The notes under the pieces: model-generated | The model's database searches: none | Told to the model about the DNA's origin: nothing | Seen by the model: the letters and a program-made list of their open reading frames with translations, nothing else | From: Microbacterium terregens | Lineage (GTDB): Bacteria > Actinomycetota > Actinomycetes > Actinomycetales > Microbacteriaceae | Direction: 5' to 3' | Assembly (NCBI RefSeq): GCF_039534975.1 | Contig: NZ_BAAAWH010000001.1 | Coordinates: 2,108,001 to 2,172,000 of the forward strand | Length of the DNA stretch: 64,000 bases | Shown: in pieces, positions 15,852 to 24,385 of the stretch | Position numbering within the stretch: position 1 is the stretch's first letter | How the letters are laid out: the number at the start of each line of letters is the position of its first letter | Position numbers and translations under genes: made by a program

Positions 15852-16718
15852 ATGAGTCAGACATGGTTTATCACAGGGTCCTCGCGCGGCTTCGGTCGCG
15901 CTCTCGTTCTCGCGGCACTGCGTGCGGGCGATCGCGTCGTCGCCACCGCACGCAGGCCCGAGCAACTCGACGAGGTGGTCTCCGAGTTCGGAGACAGCAT
16001 CCTCCCGCTGGCGCTCGACGTCACCGATCCGAGCCGTGTTGTCGACGCCCTGCACGAGGCGCACCAGCGCTTCGGGCGCATTGACGTGGTCGTGAACAAC
16101 GCCGGCTATGCCAACGTGGCCCCGATCGAGACGGCATCGGAGGAGGATTTCCGTCGCCAGTTCGAGACGAACTTCTGGGGCGTCTACCACGTGTCCCGGG
16201 CGGCGATCCCGTTGCTGCGCGAACAGGGGAGCGGCCTGATCGTCCAGTTCTCCTCCGTCGGCGGGCGGGTCGGCGGCTCCCCGGGCATCGCTTCCTACCA
16301 GGCCGCGAAGTTCGCGATCGACGGCTTCAGCCGCTCGCTCCGTGCCGAGATCGCACCATTCGGCACGAAGGTCCTCGTCGTCGAGCCCAGCGGGTTCCGG
16401 ACGGATTGGGCGGGGTCGTCCATGGAGGTCCAGGATGTGCCGGAGGAGTACGCCGCGACGGTCGGCCAGGTGAGCGGTGTGCTGCGGGCGCTCGCCAGCG
16501 AGGCCCCGGGCGACCCGGCGCGTGTGGCCGAGATTCTGGTCGCACTGGCCAAGCAGTCTGAGATCCCGGAGAACCTGCCCGTCGGCGTGAACGCGACCGA
16601 AATGAGCGTCGCCCTAGACCAGAAGCTCTTGGCCTCGGACCTGCGGTGGGCTCCCGTCAGCCACTCCGCCGACATCGGCGAACCCTTCCCGGTGGAGTTT
16701 CCGCCCCCGGCTCCCTGA
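15852..16718 (+). CDS. short-chain dehydrogenase/reductase (SDR)
   Basis: A 288-residue classical SDR: the nucleotide-binding TGSSRGFG at residues 8-15, NNAGYANV, a catalytic Ser in QFSSVGG and the YQAAK active-site motif. ARRPEQL after the second strand suggests NADP(H) preference. It belongs to the group of 'SDR family NAD(P)-dependent oxidoreductases' often linked to CMD genes. The ATG at 15852 lies just after the repeats, and a longer start at 15816 would run through the operator. The CMD copy 2 gene follows by 53 bp, so they form one operon. Confidence 0.85.
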   Translation: MSQTWFITGSSRGFGRALVLAALRAGDRVVATARRPEQLDEVVSEFGDSILPLALDVTDPSRVVDALHEAHQRFGRIDVVVNNAGYANVAPIETASEEDFRRQFETNFWGVYHVSRAAIPLLREQGSGLIVQFSSVGGRVGGSPGIASYQAAKFAIDGFSRSLRAEIAPFGTKVLVVEPSGFRTDWAGSSMEVQDVPEEYAATVGQVSGVLRALASEAPGDPARVAEILVALAKQSEIPENLPVGVNATEMSVALDQKLLASDLRWAPVSHSADIGEPFPVEFPPPAP

Positions 16719-16771
16719 GCCACCCGACGTCGCCCCACCGCATCTCACCACCCCAACGCAAGGAGACTGCA

Positions 16772-17164
16772 ATGTCCGAATCCACCGTCCGCGACTACGC
16801 GACCGCGCTCGATGAAGCCGAGAAGCTGCTCGGCTTCCGACTCGAGCGTTACCTCGGGACCGCCACGACCGAGCCGGAGAACGCCGAGGACTTCAAGCGG
16901 ATCGCCACGATCCAGGCGTTCGGAGACGCGTGGCCACGCACCGACCACCTTGACACGCGGACCCGCGCGCTCGTGTCGGTGACCATCGCGGCGTCCCTCG
17001 GCGTGCTCGAACCACTCCGAGGCCAGTTGCGCATCGCCCTCAACAGCGGAGCCACCAAGGAGGAGATCGTCGAGGTCTTCATCCAGATCGCCGCCTATGC
17101 CGGCGTCGCGCGCGCGTTCGAGGGATACGGCATCGCGGCTGAGGTCTTCGCCGAGCACGCCTAA
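16772..17164 (+). CDS. carboxymuconolactone decarboxylase (CMD)-family protein, copy 2
   Basis: This 130-residue protein is nearly identical to copy 1 (13926-14312) from RDYATALDEAEKLLGFRLER onwards; it has MSESTV instead of MPTD at the start. No CxxC is present. An AAGGAGA site precedes the ATG. It follows the SDR gene, which suggests that the two CMD copies serve two differently regulated operons (LAL versus TetR). Natural substrate unknown; a ring-cleavage or quinone/peroxide-related role is possible from the family. Confidence 0.85.
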   Translation: MSESTVRDYATALDEAEKLLGFRLERYLGTATTEPENAEDFKRIATIQAFGDAWPRTDHLDTRTRALVSVTIAASLGVLEPLRGQLRIALNSGATKEEIVEVFIQIAAYAGVARAFEGYGIAAEVFAEHA

Positions 17165-17374
17165 GCACGCTCGTGGTCCGTCGCCGAAGAGCATCGCAGA
17201 AGTGCGCTCTTGCAAGGCTCGGGGCGCGTCCGGAGGGGGCCAACCTCCGGCGCATCGGACCCTTCCTGGCCAGCGTCGGCTAGCCAATGCGCGAGGCGCT
17301 TCGATCAGCGCCTGCGGGCATGCGCGGATGCACCTATACGACCGCTCTTCGTACATCGCCCGAAAGGGGATCGC

Positions 17375-18305
17375 TTACTCGAAGAAGTCCTCGTCGACTT
17401 CGACGATCTCGACCGTCCGACGCACTTGGGTGCCAATCCGGTACCGGATCATCAGACTAGCCAGCCGCTCGCCATCGATTAGAACCACGCTCTTGCTGCT
17501 GCGGTCCGCGGCCACTTCGGCATCTCTCGTGTAGCGACTTGTGGTGAAGAACACTCCGGAGCCGGCCTTCTGTGTGTCGAGCGAGCCCAGGAATGTCCGG
17601 ACAGTGTCACTGTCTACGGCGGTTTCCCGAAAGCGCTTCGCCTGGATGTAGATGCGATCGAGGCCGAGGGCGTCGCGATTGATCACGCCGTCGATTCCGC
17701 CGTCGCCGGAGGTTGTGGCGCGCAGCTTCGTGCCCTCGGTTCCGTACCCCATGGCCGTGAGCAGCGACCGAACGGTGCGCTCAAAGAAGCGCCAGTCCCG
17801 GTCGCGTAGCCGTTGAAGGAGATCCACGGCGACGCTCTGATCGGTGGCGGCCTCGGCGGCATCGAGGAGATCGTCGGGATCGCTGGAAGGAGTGTCGACG
17901 ATCTCGGGCAAGGACTCGTGCTGGGTGGAAACACGACGTTTCACCTCGTATTCATCCCACGCCGGTAGCGCTTCAAAGTTCCGATTGCTTGAACTCGTAT
18001 GGGTGATCCGCCAGGAAGGCGCGACCGGCGTTAGTGATGCGGAACACTCCACGACGCACCGACTCGAGCAGTCGCACACGTGTCAATGCCGACTTTGCCC
18101 ATCCCACGCGGTTCTCCGCCGCGTAATTGCCCGACGGGCCGTACTGAATCAGGCGCAGATCCTCGGGTACGCCCGCGCGATCAAGCGCAGCAGAGTATAG
18201 GTCGCGCCGGGCCCATTCCCTTCCGTCCGCAGCGACCTGCAGAAGGGGATACATGAACTGCCACCACTGAGGAATACCCAACTCGGTGACGTTGAGGTCA
18301 GTCAT
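17375..18305 (-). pseudogene. Mrr-type restriction endonuclease, frameshifted
   Basis: The N-terminal half (start 18305, MTDLNVTELGIPQWWQF) is a Mrr_N-like winged helix ending ADHPYEF. A second frame continues NRNFEALPAWDEYE and then the Mrr catalytic domain: LLTAMGYGTEGTK, SGDGGIDGVI (acidic site) and IYIQAKRF (Q-x-K), ending at DEDFFE. One extra base near 17991-17993 shifts the frame and makes a stop five codons later. Mrr enzymes cleave methylated DNA. The gene is apparently inactive unless the shift is a sequencing error. It lies beside the integrase remnant, as cargo of the island. Confidence 0.8.
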
Positions 18306-18346
18306 TGAGAATCCCACAGAAGGCACCGTCAGCCAGGTGATCCCGA

Positions 18347-18940
18347 TCACCATCCGCCACAATCGTCGCGGATTGCGCTGATCTGCTCGATGTTCAGCGC
18401 GTGCCGCTCGCCCTTCGGACGCCGCAGCGGGCTCGTCCCCTGCACGGGATTCCGCGGGATCGCATCGTGTCGGAGCGCAAACGCGAAGAGCTGGTTGAGC
18501 ACGGTTCGCGAGTGGTGCGCGCGGGAGAAGGACACTGCGCTCTCTGACCTGAGAAACCACTCCACGCGGCCCGTGGTGATCTCCCCGAGGGAGAAGTGCT
18601 CGAACTGTGGCCTTACTCGGAGCCGGAGATCGTCGCGATAGTTCTTCTTCGTCCCGTCCGACAACTCGCGCAGCTCCAGATCCTCGAGCCAGAGGTCTGC
18701 GAGGTCTCGGAAGGAGCTACTGAGGTCGAGGAGTCCGCCAGCTCCAAACCCGGGTCTGTCGAGGAGACGCTCCTTCAAACGGGCTCGAGCCGCCGATTCG
18801 GTGCGCGCAGCACCGGTGACTCTGCGCAGGCGCCCGTCGGCGTCGCGGATGCGCGCGAGAGCCACGTACGAGGTGCCGCGCGTGGTAACGCTGATTGCCC
18901 CATAGGAGCCGATCAGGGTGCGTGGCCGTCCGCCGTTCAT
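18347..18940 (-). pseudogene. site-specific tyrosine integrase, truncated before its catalytic domain
   Basis: This 197-residue protein has an N-terminal arm-binding region and the SAM-like core-binding domain (RELSDGTKKNYRDDLRLRV, NQLFAFALRHDAIPRNPV). It then stops at AIRDDCGGW, where a full integrase of about 400 residues would begin the catalytic domain with its Arg, HxxR and Tyr. The catalytic residues are therefore missing. It overlaps the excisionase stop (ATGA). Lying between tRNA-Ala and the cargo, it is the expected remnant of the island's integrase. Confidence 0.8.
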
Positions 18941-19170
18941 GCTGCGCCGCCCGCGTGGCGCTGCTCATCAGCCTGTTCCATGCGCTCGACCCACGCATCG
19001 ATCTCGGTCTTGCGAAACCGCAACTGGGTGCCGACACGGAATCCATGCGGCCCGCGCCCCTTGCTTCGGAGGTCGTAGATCGTCTGAACGGAAACCTCCA
19101 ACTCGGCGGCAAGCTCAGCCAACGAGACGTAGTTGCCGAGTCCCGACTCTGAGGTGCCACCGCTGTCCAT
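18937..19170 (-). CDS. excisionase / AlpA-like DNA-binding protein
   Basis: The 77-residue protein has a MerR-like helix-turn-helix (VSLAELAAELEVSVQTIYDLR) followed by the wing GFRVGTQLRFRKTEIDAWVE, typical of helix-turn-helix-17 excisionases. The stop overlaps the integrase ATG. It is 157 bp from the tRNA-Ala gene. It probably directed excision of this island; with a dead integrase it can act only on a related integrase elsewhere. I took the start at 19170 in preference to a longer frame from 19278. Confidence 0.8.
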   Translation of the reverse strand: MDSGGTSESGLGNYVSLAELAAELEVSVQTIYDLRSKGRGPHGFRVGTQLRFRKTEIDAWVERMEQADEQRHAGGAA

Positions 19171-19327
19171 ACAGCGAAGGTGCGTGGGCGTCACCGCGTA
19201 CCTTACAGATAGCTCTAGAAGGCTCGAGAGCGCGCTGCGGTTACTCGGCGAAGTGTCCAGTAAACGACTACCAAACACTCAAACTCCCTGATCGGGGAGT
19301 GAAGTTTCGGTGCTTTACCGGGAGTTT

Positions 19328-19403
19328 TGGTGGACCTGAGGGGACTCGAACCCCTGACCCCCTGCATGCCATGCAGGTGCGCTACCAGCTGCGCCACAGG
19401 CCC
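19328..19403 (-). tRNA. tRNA-Ala(GGC)
   Basis: This 76-base gene has acceptor stem GGGCCTG/CAGGTCC with one G-T pair, D-arm, anticodon stem CCTGC/GCAGG with loop ATGGCAT (anticodon GGC), T-arm GGGG/CCCC and encoded CCA. It is intact. Upstream 17 bases past its 3' end resemble the flank of the split copy at 6758 (GCTTTACC then GGGA). It is the likely attachment site of the island and the only working copy of this tRNA in the window. Confidence 0.95.
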
Positions 19404-19517
19404 AAACGCGCCTCCTGAGCGGAGGCAACTCCCCAAGATTACTACACTGACGAGGGTGCTCTGAACCTGCTCCATGTCGGCGCTCTCCCCTACCCTCGAG
19501 TCGAGGAAAGGGGCGAA

Positions 19518-19945
19518 ATGGCCACGCTCGGCAATATCACCTTCTACGCCGCCGACCCGCGCGCTCTCGCGCACTTCTGGTCGGGTGTCTTCCGCTATCC
19601 GGTGCTGGATTGGGACGAGCCCACGAAGGAGCAACTGATCGCGGCCGGTCTCACGGAAGAGGATCTCAGCCATCGCGCTCTGGCAGAGGACCCGGACGGC
19701 CGCGGACCACGGCTGTTCTTCCACCATGCCGATGGTCCGAAGTCAGGACGCAACCGGCTCCACCTCGACGTTCGGACCGTGAGCGACGGACGGCCCACGC
19801 GAGAACAGTTGGACACGCCGAGAGGGATCGTCTGATCGCACTGGGCGCCGCTGTCTTGCGGCTCGTCGATCAGACCTGGGGCGCGTGGCCCGAGCTGTAC
19901 TACCAGTTGCAGGACCCCGAAGGGAACGAATTCTGCCTGCAGTGA
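19518..19945 (+). pseudogene. VOC/glyoxalase-like protein with frameshift
   Basis: The start MATLGNITFYAADPRALAHF and middle RLFFHHADGPKSGRNRLHLDVRTV read as a vicinal-oxygen-chelate family protein. After EQLDT the frame runs into a stop at PRGIV, whereas the next frame continues ERDRLIALGAAVLRLVDQ, TWGAWPELYYQLQDPEGNEFCLQ. Joining the two at about 19818-19820 gives a complete protein of about 142 residues. The gene is therefore interrupted by a one-base indel or a sequencing error. A ribosome-binding site GGAAAGGGG precedes the ATG. Confidence 0.75.
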
Positions 19946-19949
19946 GCGG

Positions 19950-20327
19950 CTACTCGACCGCCGACGCCGCGGGCAGTTCCACAGGCACGACGGGGCAGTC
20001 CTTCCACAGGCGTTCAAGCCCGTAGTACATGCGCTCCTCCTCGTGGAAGACGTGCACGACCAGATCGCCGAAGTCCAGCAGAACCCACCGTGACTCCTGA
20101 CGGCCCTCACGACGGAGACGCTTGTGTCCCGCCTCGAGCAGCTGGTCCTCGATCTCATCCGCGATCGCTGCCACGTTGCGCTCGTTGCGCCCCGTGACCA
20201 GCAGGAAGATGTCCACGAGCGGCAGCGGGCCTGACACATCCAGGGCAACCAGGTCTGCACCGCCCTTGGCATCGGCGGCTCGCGCAGCGATGCGCAGCAT
20301 GTCGCGGGCTTGCGGGGTGGCGGTCAT
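19950..20327 (-). CDS. rsfS: ribosomal silencing factor RsfS
   Basis: A 125-residue protein with the DUF143/RsfS core: ALDVSGPLPLVDIFLLVTG, NVAAIADEIEDQL, WVLLDFGDLVVHVFHEEER and a YYGLERLW end. RsfS binds ribosomal protein L14 and blocks subunit joining in starvation. It shares a TGATG junction with the preceding membrane-protein gene, placing it last in the rplU-to-rsfS order usual in Actinobacteria. Confidence 0.93.
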   Translation of the reverse strand: MTATPQARDMLRIAARAADAKGGADLVALDVSGPLPLVDIFLLVTGRNERNVAAIADEIEDQLLEAGHKRLRREGRQESRWVLLDFGDLVVHVFHEEERMYYGLERLWKDCPVVPVELPAASAVE

Positions 20328-21385
20328 CAGAAAACTCCAGTCACGAACGCGAGAATGAGCACACCGACCAGCGCGAGCGCGAGCACGCCAGCCGTGATGG
20401 CGAGCGTCAGCATGAGGCGCCCGCCCTTCTCCGGCGTCGGGGGCTTGATGATGTCGCCGTCGTTCTTGACGGTGCTGATCGCCGCGCTGGCGGCGATGGG
20501 CGTCGGCGACGAGTGTGCAGGCAGTTCACCGTCGATCAGAACTGCGTCGACGTCCTTGCCGTCCGCTGTCCCGTCGGCGTGGCCTGTCGAGCCCAGTCCC
20601 TCCGGCAGATTGAAGGTGCCGGTGATCAGCACCTCGCCGGTCGCGGTCACTGGTGCGACCAGGTTGGGGGCCGACGGGGTTTGGGAGAGGATCAGTGCAT
20701 TGCCGGTGCCGATGGAGCCGGTGACCGATCGCGATATCAGCTGGTCGAACGAGGGCGGCAGATCCGGCTGTATGGCCGCACCGGCCAACAGCCCCGCTCC
20801 GAGTTGAGGACTGACCACAGCCTTGTCCGCGCTGTGCGCTTCTTCGGGCGCACGGGCATCGTCGTGCGTCTTCACGTCATCCAGCAGCGCCTCAGGTGAC
20901 TCCGCGGGGCTGTCGGCGACTTCGGGCGTTTCGATCCCGAAGATGTCAGCAACGCTGACCTCATCGGACGAAGCCTCAGCGTCGGTTGCTTCCGCAGACT
21001 CGGGAGCCTCGACGGGCGAGGCTGCAGCCGCGGCAACCGAGGCAGCGTGCGCGGCGGCGACCTCCGGCGTGATCACCGGTACCGATGCGGTGCGGATCCG
21101 CTCCTGCTGACGTGCCTGGCGCCGCGTCAGGGGGGCGACTCCGAGATCCACGCTGGCGTCGGCCGCGGGAAGGTCGTGAATGGATGTGGGTGCAGCCGCG
21201 CGCGGGAGCGGGGCCTGCACGGGCGCGGCGGGTGCCCGAGGGGACGACTCCGCGATGTCGGGCGTGGTCGCCGAATCGGGCTGCGCGGATTCATCGGAGA
21301 CGACGGGGGTCGCGCCGGTGTTGCGCTGGTCCCGCATCTGCTTGCGGGTGAGGGCGGGTGTCGCCGGCTGCTCGGGTGTGCTCAT
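20327..21385 (-). CDS. membrane-anchored Ala/Pro-rich linker protein between nadD and rsfS
   Basis: This 352-residue protein begins [20 protein letters not shown] and has a long low-complexity Ala/Ser/Pro/Glu-rich stretch with short basic motifs ([13 protein letters not shown]). It has a more ordered segment containing [13 protein letters not shown] and [11 protein letters not shown] and one C-terminal transmembrane helix ([23 protein letters not shown]). The topology is cytoplasmic N-terminus with the C-terminus in the membrane. The start at 21385 overlaps nadD's stop (ATGA), so it is translationally coupled. The gene is in the place occupied by a lineage-specific protein in Microbacteriaceae; its function is unknown. 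Confidence 0.7.
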   Translation of the reverse strand: MSTPEQPATPALTRKQMRDQRNTGATPVVSDESAQPDSATTPDIAESSPRAPAAPVQAPLPRAAAPTSIHDLPAADASVDLGVAPLTRRQARQQERIRTASVPVITPEVAAAHAASVAAAAASPVEAPESAEATDAEASSDEVSVADIFGIETPEVADSPAESPEALLDDVKTHDDARAPEEAHSADKAVVSPQLGAGLLAGAAIQPDLPPSFDQLISRSVTGSIGTGNALILSQTPSAPNLVAPVTATGEVLITGTFNLPEGLGSTGHADGTADGKDVDAVLIDGELPAHSSPTPIAASAAISTVKNDGDIIKPPTPEKGGRLMLTLAITAGVLALALVGVLILAFVTGVF

Positions 21386-21978
21386 TCCTTGCTCCGGTAG
21401 AGGTGATGCTTCGCAATGTATTGGACGACCCCGTCGGGAACGAGGTACCACACGGGATTGCCGTGCTCAACGCGCTCGCGGCAGTCCGTCGACGAGATGG
21501 CGAGGGCGGGGATCTCGAGTTGGCTGACGTCTTCCGTCGGTAGGCCTGCAGTGCTCAAGACGTGCCCGGGTCGGGAGACGGCGACGAAGTGGGCGAGTTC
21601 CCACAACTCATCATGGTCCCTCCAACTGAGAATTTGCGCCAAGGCGTCTGCGCCGGTGATGAAGAACAGGTCCGCGTCGGGCCGCTGCGTCTTCAGATCG
21701 CGCAGAGTGTCGATCGTGAACGTGGGGCCGGCTCGGTCGATGTCCACGCGGCTGACGGTGAACTGCGGGTTGGATGCTGTGGCGATGACCGTCATGAGAT
21801 ACCGGTGCTCGCTGGGCGACACGTCGTGCTTCTGCCACGGCTGTCCGGTCGGAACGAAGACGACTTCGTCCAGGTCGAACGACTGGGCGACCTCGCTGGC
21901 CGCCACGAGGTGACCGTGGTGGATGGGGTCGAACGTCCCACCCATGACCCCGATTCTCGGGGCGCGCGTCACCGACAT
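21382..21978 (-). CDS. nadD: nicotinate-mononucleotide adenylyltransferase
   Basis: The 198-residue protein has the nucleotidyltransferase motif [12 protein letters not shown] near residues 13-24 and the C-terminal ISSTDCRER loop that binds ATP. NadD adenylylates nicotinate mononucleotide in NAD synthesis. The length is usual. The next gene start is coupled by ATGA. Confidence 0.93.
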   Translation of the reverse strand: MSVTRAPRIGVMGGTFDPIHHGHLVAASEVAQSFDLDEVVFVPTGQPWQKHDVSPSEHRYLMTVIATASNPQFTVSRVDIDRAGPTFTIDTLRDLKTQRPDADLFFITGADALAQILSWRDHDELWELAHFVAVSRPGHVLSTAGLPTEDVSQLEIPALAISSTDCRERVEHGNPVWYLVPDGVVQYIAKHHLYRSKE

Positions 21979-21987
21979 GCAGTCGGC

Positions 21988-22212
21988 CTAGTGGCCGTGC
22001 CCCGCCTGCTGCACATCATTCGCGTGAGCGGCGGCGTAGGCCTCGGCCTTGTGCGCATGCCGGTTGGCGACGTTCCGGTACGACAGGGTGACCATCGCGA
22101 GCGTACCGAACGCGACGATCGAGATGATGCCGAAGATCACGGTCTCGAGCGCCACATTGCCGGTGTGTTCGGCCTCTGCTGCGGCGAGGACGAGAAGCGA
22201 GGCGATGGTCAT
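21988..22212 (-). CDS. small single-pass membrane protein, 74 residues
   Basis: The protein begins MTIASLLVLAAAEAEHTGN. It has a hydrophobic helix (TVIFGIISIVAFGTLAMVTL) and a His/Ala-rich charged tail (NRHAHKAEAYAAAHANDV) ending in His-Gly-His. It stands between proA and nadD on the same strand. The family is unknown to me, but the conserved position and clear membrane segment support a real gene. Confidence 0.65.
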   Translation of the reverse strand: MTIASLLVLAAAEAEHTGNVALETVIFGIISIVAFGTLAMVTLSYRNVANRHAHKAEAYAAAHANDVQQAGHGH

Positions 22213-22268
22213 TCGTGCTCCGTTCGGGTTTCGCGTCGTAGCGACGACGCAGCTATCAGTTTATGTGT

Positions 22269-23528
22269 TCAGGGACGGACTTGGCCGGAGCCCCGCGCCA
22301 GCCACTTCGTACTGGTCAGCTCCGCGAGGCCCATCGGACCGCGTGCATGCAGCTTCTGCGTCGAGATGCCCACCTCCGCGCCGAAGCCGAACTCGCCACC
22401 GTCGGTGAAGCGAGTGGATGTGTTGGCCATGACGACGGCCGAGTCGACCTCGGCGAGGAAGCGCTCGATGTTCGCAGCATCCTGCGTGATGATCGACTCG
22501 GTGTGATGCGTCGAGTAGGACCGGATGTGCTCGAGCGCCTCATCGATGTCGGCGACGACGCGCATGGACACATCCAGGCTGAGGTACTCGGTGGACCAGT
22601 CCTCTTCGGTGGCGGGAACGACGTCGGCGGCGAGCCTGGCCACCTCCGCGTCGCCGTGCACAGTGACACCGCGCTCCTTGAGCGCGGCGACCACGGCGGG
22701 AACGAGGCGGCGGGCCGCGTCGCGGTGCACGAGGACGGTCTCGACGGAGTTGCAGACACTGGGGCGCTGCACCTTCGCGTTCACGACGATCTCGCGCGCC
22801 CAATCGAGGGGCGCTGATTCGTCGAGCAGGATGTGGACCACGCCCGCCCCGGTCTCGATGACCGGCACGGTCGATTCCGTGACGACGGTCTCGATCAGCT
22901 GCGCGCTGCCACGCGGAACGAGGACGTCGACGACCCCGCGTGCCTGCATCAGCTCCCGCGCGCCCTCGCGGCCGAACTCGTCGATGGTCTGAATCGCCTC
23001 AGGATCGACTCCGCGGGAGGCGAGGGCATCGCGCATCGCGCGCACCAATGCGGCGTTCGTCTGCTCCGCGGCCGAACCGCCGCGCAGCACGACCGCGTTG
23101 CCGGATCGCAGCGCGAGAGCAGCGATGTCGACGGTGACGTTGGGCCGCGCCTCGTAGATCGAGCCGACCACACCGAACGGCACGCTCACCTTCGTCAGCG
23201 TCACGCCGTTGGGCAGCGTCCGTTCCTCCAGCACCCTGCCGACGGGATCCGGCAGGGCGGCGATGTCCCGCACCGCCTCGGCCAGAGCAGCGACGCGCGG
23301 CTCGTCCAGGCGCAGGCGGTCCTGCAGCGACCCCGACAGTCCCGTCGCGCGGCCGCGTTCCAGGTCCTCCCGGTTCGCGGCGACGACCTCCGCGGTCGCG
23401 GAGTCGATGGCATCGGCGAGCGCCAGCAGCGCGTCGCGCTTGTCGGCGTCGCCGAGCAGGCCGATGGATCGTGCCGCGGACTTGGCGAGCAGCATCCGCT
23501 CGCGCGCGGTTGTCGCGGTGGTGGTCAT
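22269..23528 (-). CDS. proA: gamma-glutamyl phosphate reductase
   Basis: The 419-residue protein has the ProA/aldehyde-dehydrogenase-fold features: VPFGVVGSIYEARPNVT, NAVVLRGGSAAEQTN, and the catalytic Cys in VQRPSVCNSVETVLVH. Near the end are FTDGGEFGFGAEVGISTQ and the GPMGLAELTS motif. It reduces gamma-glutamyl phosphate in proline synthesis. The start overlaps proB's stop (ATGA), so the two steps are co-translated. Confidence 0.95.
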   Translation of the reverse strand: MTTTATTARERMLLAKSAARSIGLLGDADKRDALLALADAIDSATAEVVAANREDLERGRATGLSGSLQDRLRLDEPRVAALAEAVRDIAALPDPVGRVLEERTLPNGVTLTKVSVPFGVVGSIYEARPNVTVDIAALALRSGNAVVLRGGSAAEQTNAALVRAMRDALASRGVDPEAIQTIDEFGREGARELMQARGVVDVLVPRGSAQLIETVVTESTVPVIETGAGVVHILLDESAPLDWAREIVVNAKVQRPSVCNSVETVLVHRDAARRLVPAVVAALKERGVTVHGDAEVARLAADVVPATEEDWSTEYLSLDVSMRVVADIDEALEHIRSYSTHHTESIITQDAANIERFLAEVDSAVVMANTSTRFTDGGEFGFGAEVGISTQKLHARGPMGLAELTSTKWLARGSGQVRP

Positions 23529-24385
23529 CCGCCCAGTGTATCGACGGCGTGGGCCGCCGGAACGGGCCGGCGGATGGGCCCGGTCAACGACACGACAGCA
23601 GGCGAGGGATGCGGTGCGAACCAGGTGCCGATCTCATCGCCCTGCAGAGCCGAGCCCACCAGGTCGGCGCTCGTGACGAGCACGCCCACACCGGATGCCG
23701 CGGCCAACCTCGCCGCGGAGACCTTCGTGGCCGCTCCGCCGGTGCCCACACTGTTGACGACGACGGATCCGAACTCATATCCGTGAAGATCGTCACCGTA
23801 CGCGACGTGCGAGATCGGCAGCGCACCAGGCTGGTCCGGCGGCCGCGTGTACAGGCATTCGATATCGCTGAGCAGCACGAGGGCATCGGCGCCGATCAAC
23901 TGCGCGACCAGGGCGGCAAGGCGGTCATTGTCGCCGAAGCGGATCTCGTGGGTGGCGACGGTGTCGTTCTCGTTCACGATCGGCATGATCCGCAGACCCA
24001 GCAGGCGCTCCATGGCGCGGCGCGCGTTCGAACGCGGAGTCGGGTTCTCCAGGTCACCGGCGGTCAGAAGCACCTGACCCGCGACGATGCGGAACGGCCG
24101 CAGCGACTCCTGGTAGCGGTAGATCAGGACGTTCTGGCCGACGGCGGCTGCGGCCTGCTGCGTCGCGAGGTCGCTCGGACGCCCGTCGAGACGCAAGTAC
24201 GGCATGCCGGTCGCGATCGCGCCCGAGGAGACGAGCACGACCTCCGTGCCACGGCCGTGCGCTTCGGCCAGGGCGTCGACGATCGGCGGGATCTTGCCGG
24301 AGTTCTCACCGCTGATCGAGGAGGACCCGACCTTGACGACGATGCGGCGGGCCGTGGGGATGTCCGCGCGCGTCGAGGCTGTCAC
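23525..24385 (-). CDS. proB: glutamate 5-kinase without a PUA domain
   Basis: This 286-residue amino-acid-kinase-fold enzyme has [10 protein letters not shown] at the start, [31 protein letters not shown] and the [16 protein letters not shown] lysine loop. At 286 residues it lacks the C-terminal PUA domain of the longer ProB proteins; the tail after about residue 265 is short and low in similarity. It phosphorylates glutamate as the first step of proline synthesis. It overlaps obgE by ATGA. Confidence 0.93.
   Translation of the reverse strand: MTASTRADIPTARRIVVKVGSSSISGENSGKIPPIVDALAEAHGRGTEVVLVSSGAIATGMPYLRLDGRPSDLATQQAAAAVGQNVLIYRYQESLRPFRIVAGQVLLTAGDLENPTPRSNARRAMERLLGLRIMPIVNENDTVATHEIRFGDNDRLAALVAQLIGADALVLLSDIECLYTRPPDQPGALPISHVAYGDDLHGYEFGSVVVNSVGTGGAATKVSAARLAAASGVGVLVTSADLVGSALQGDEIGTWFAPHPSPAVVSLTGPIRRPVPAAHAVDTLGG

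Noticed and set aside
17989..17993. Programmed frameshifting in the Mrr gene
   Set aside because: There is no slippery heptamer or pseudoknot, and the stop follows quickly. A mutation or sequencing error is simpler.
19215..19727. A 170-residue minus-strand frame containing AQLVAHLHGMQG
   Set aside because: Again a translation of tRNA-Ala; it also runs antisense to the VOC-like gene.
19815..19822. Programmed frameshifting in the VOC gene
   Set aside because: No slippery sequence is present; an indel explains the split.
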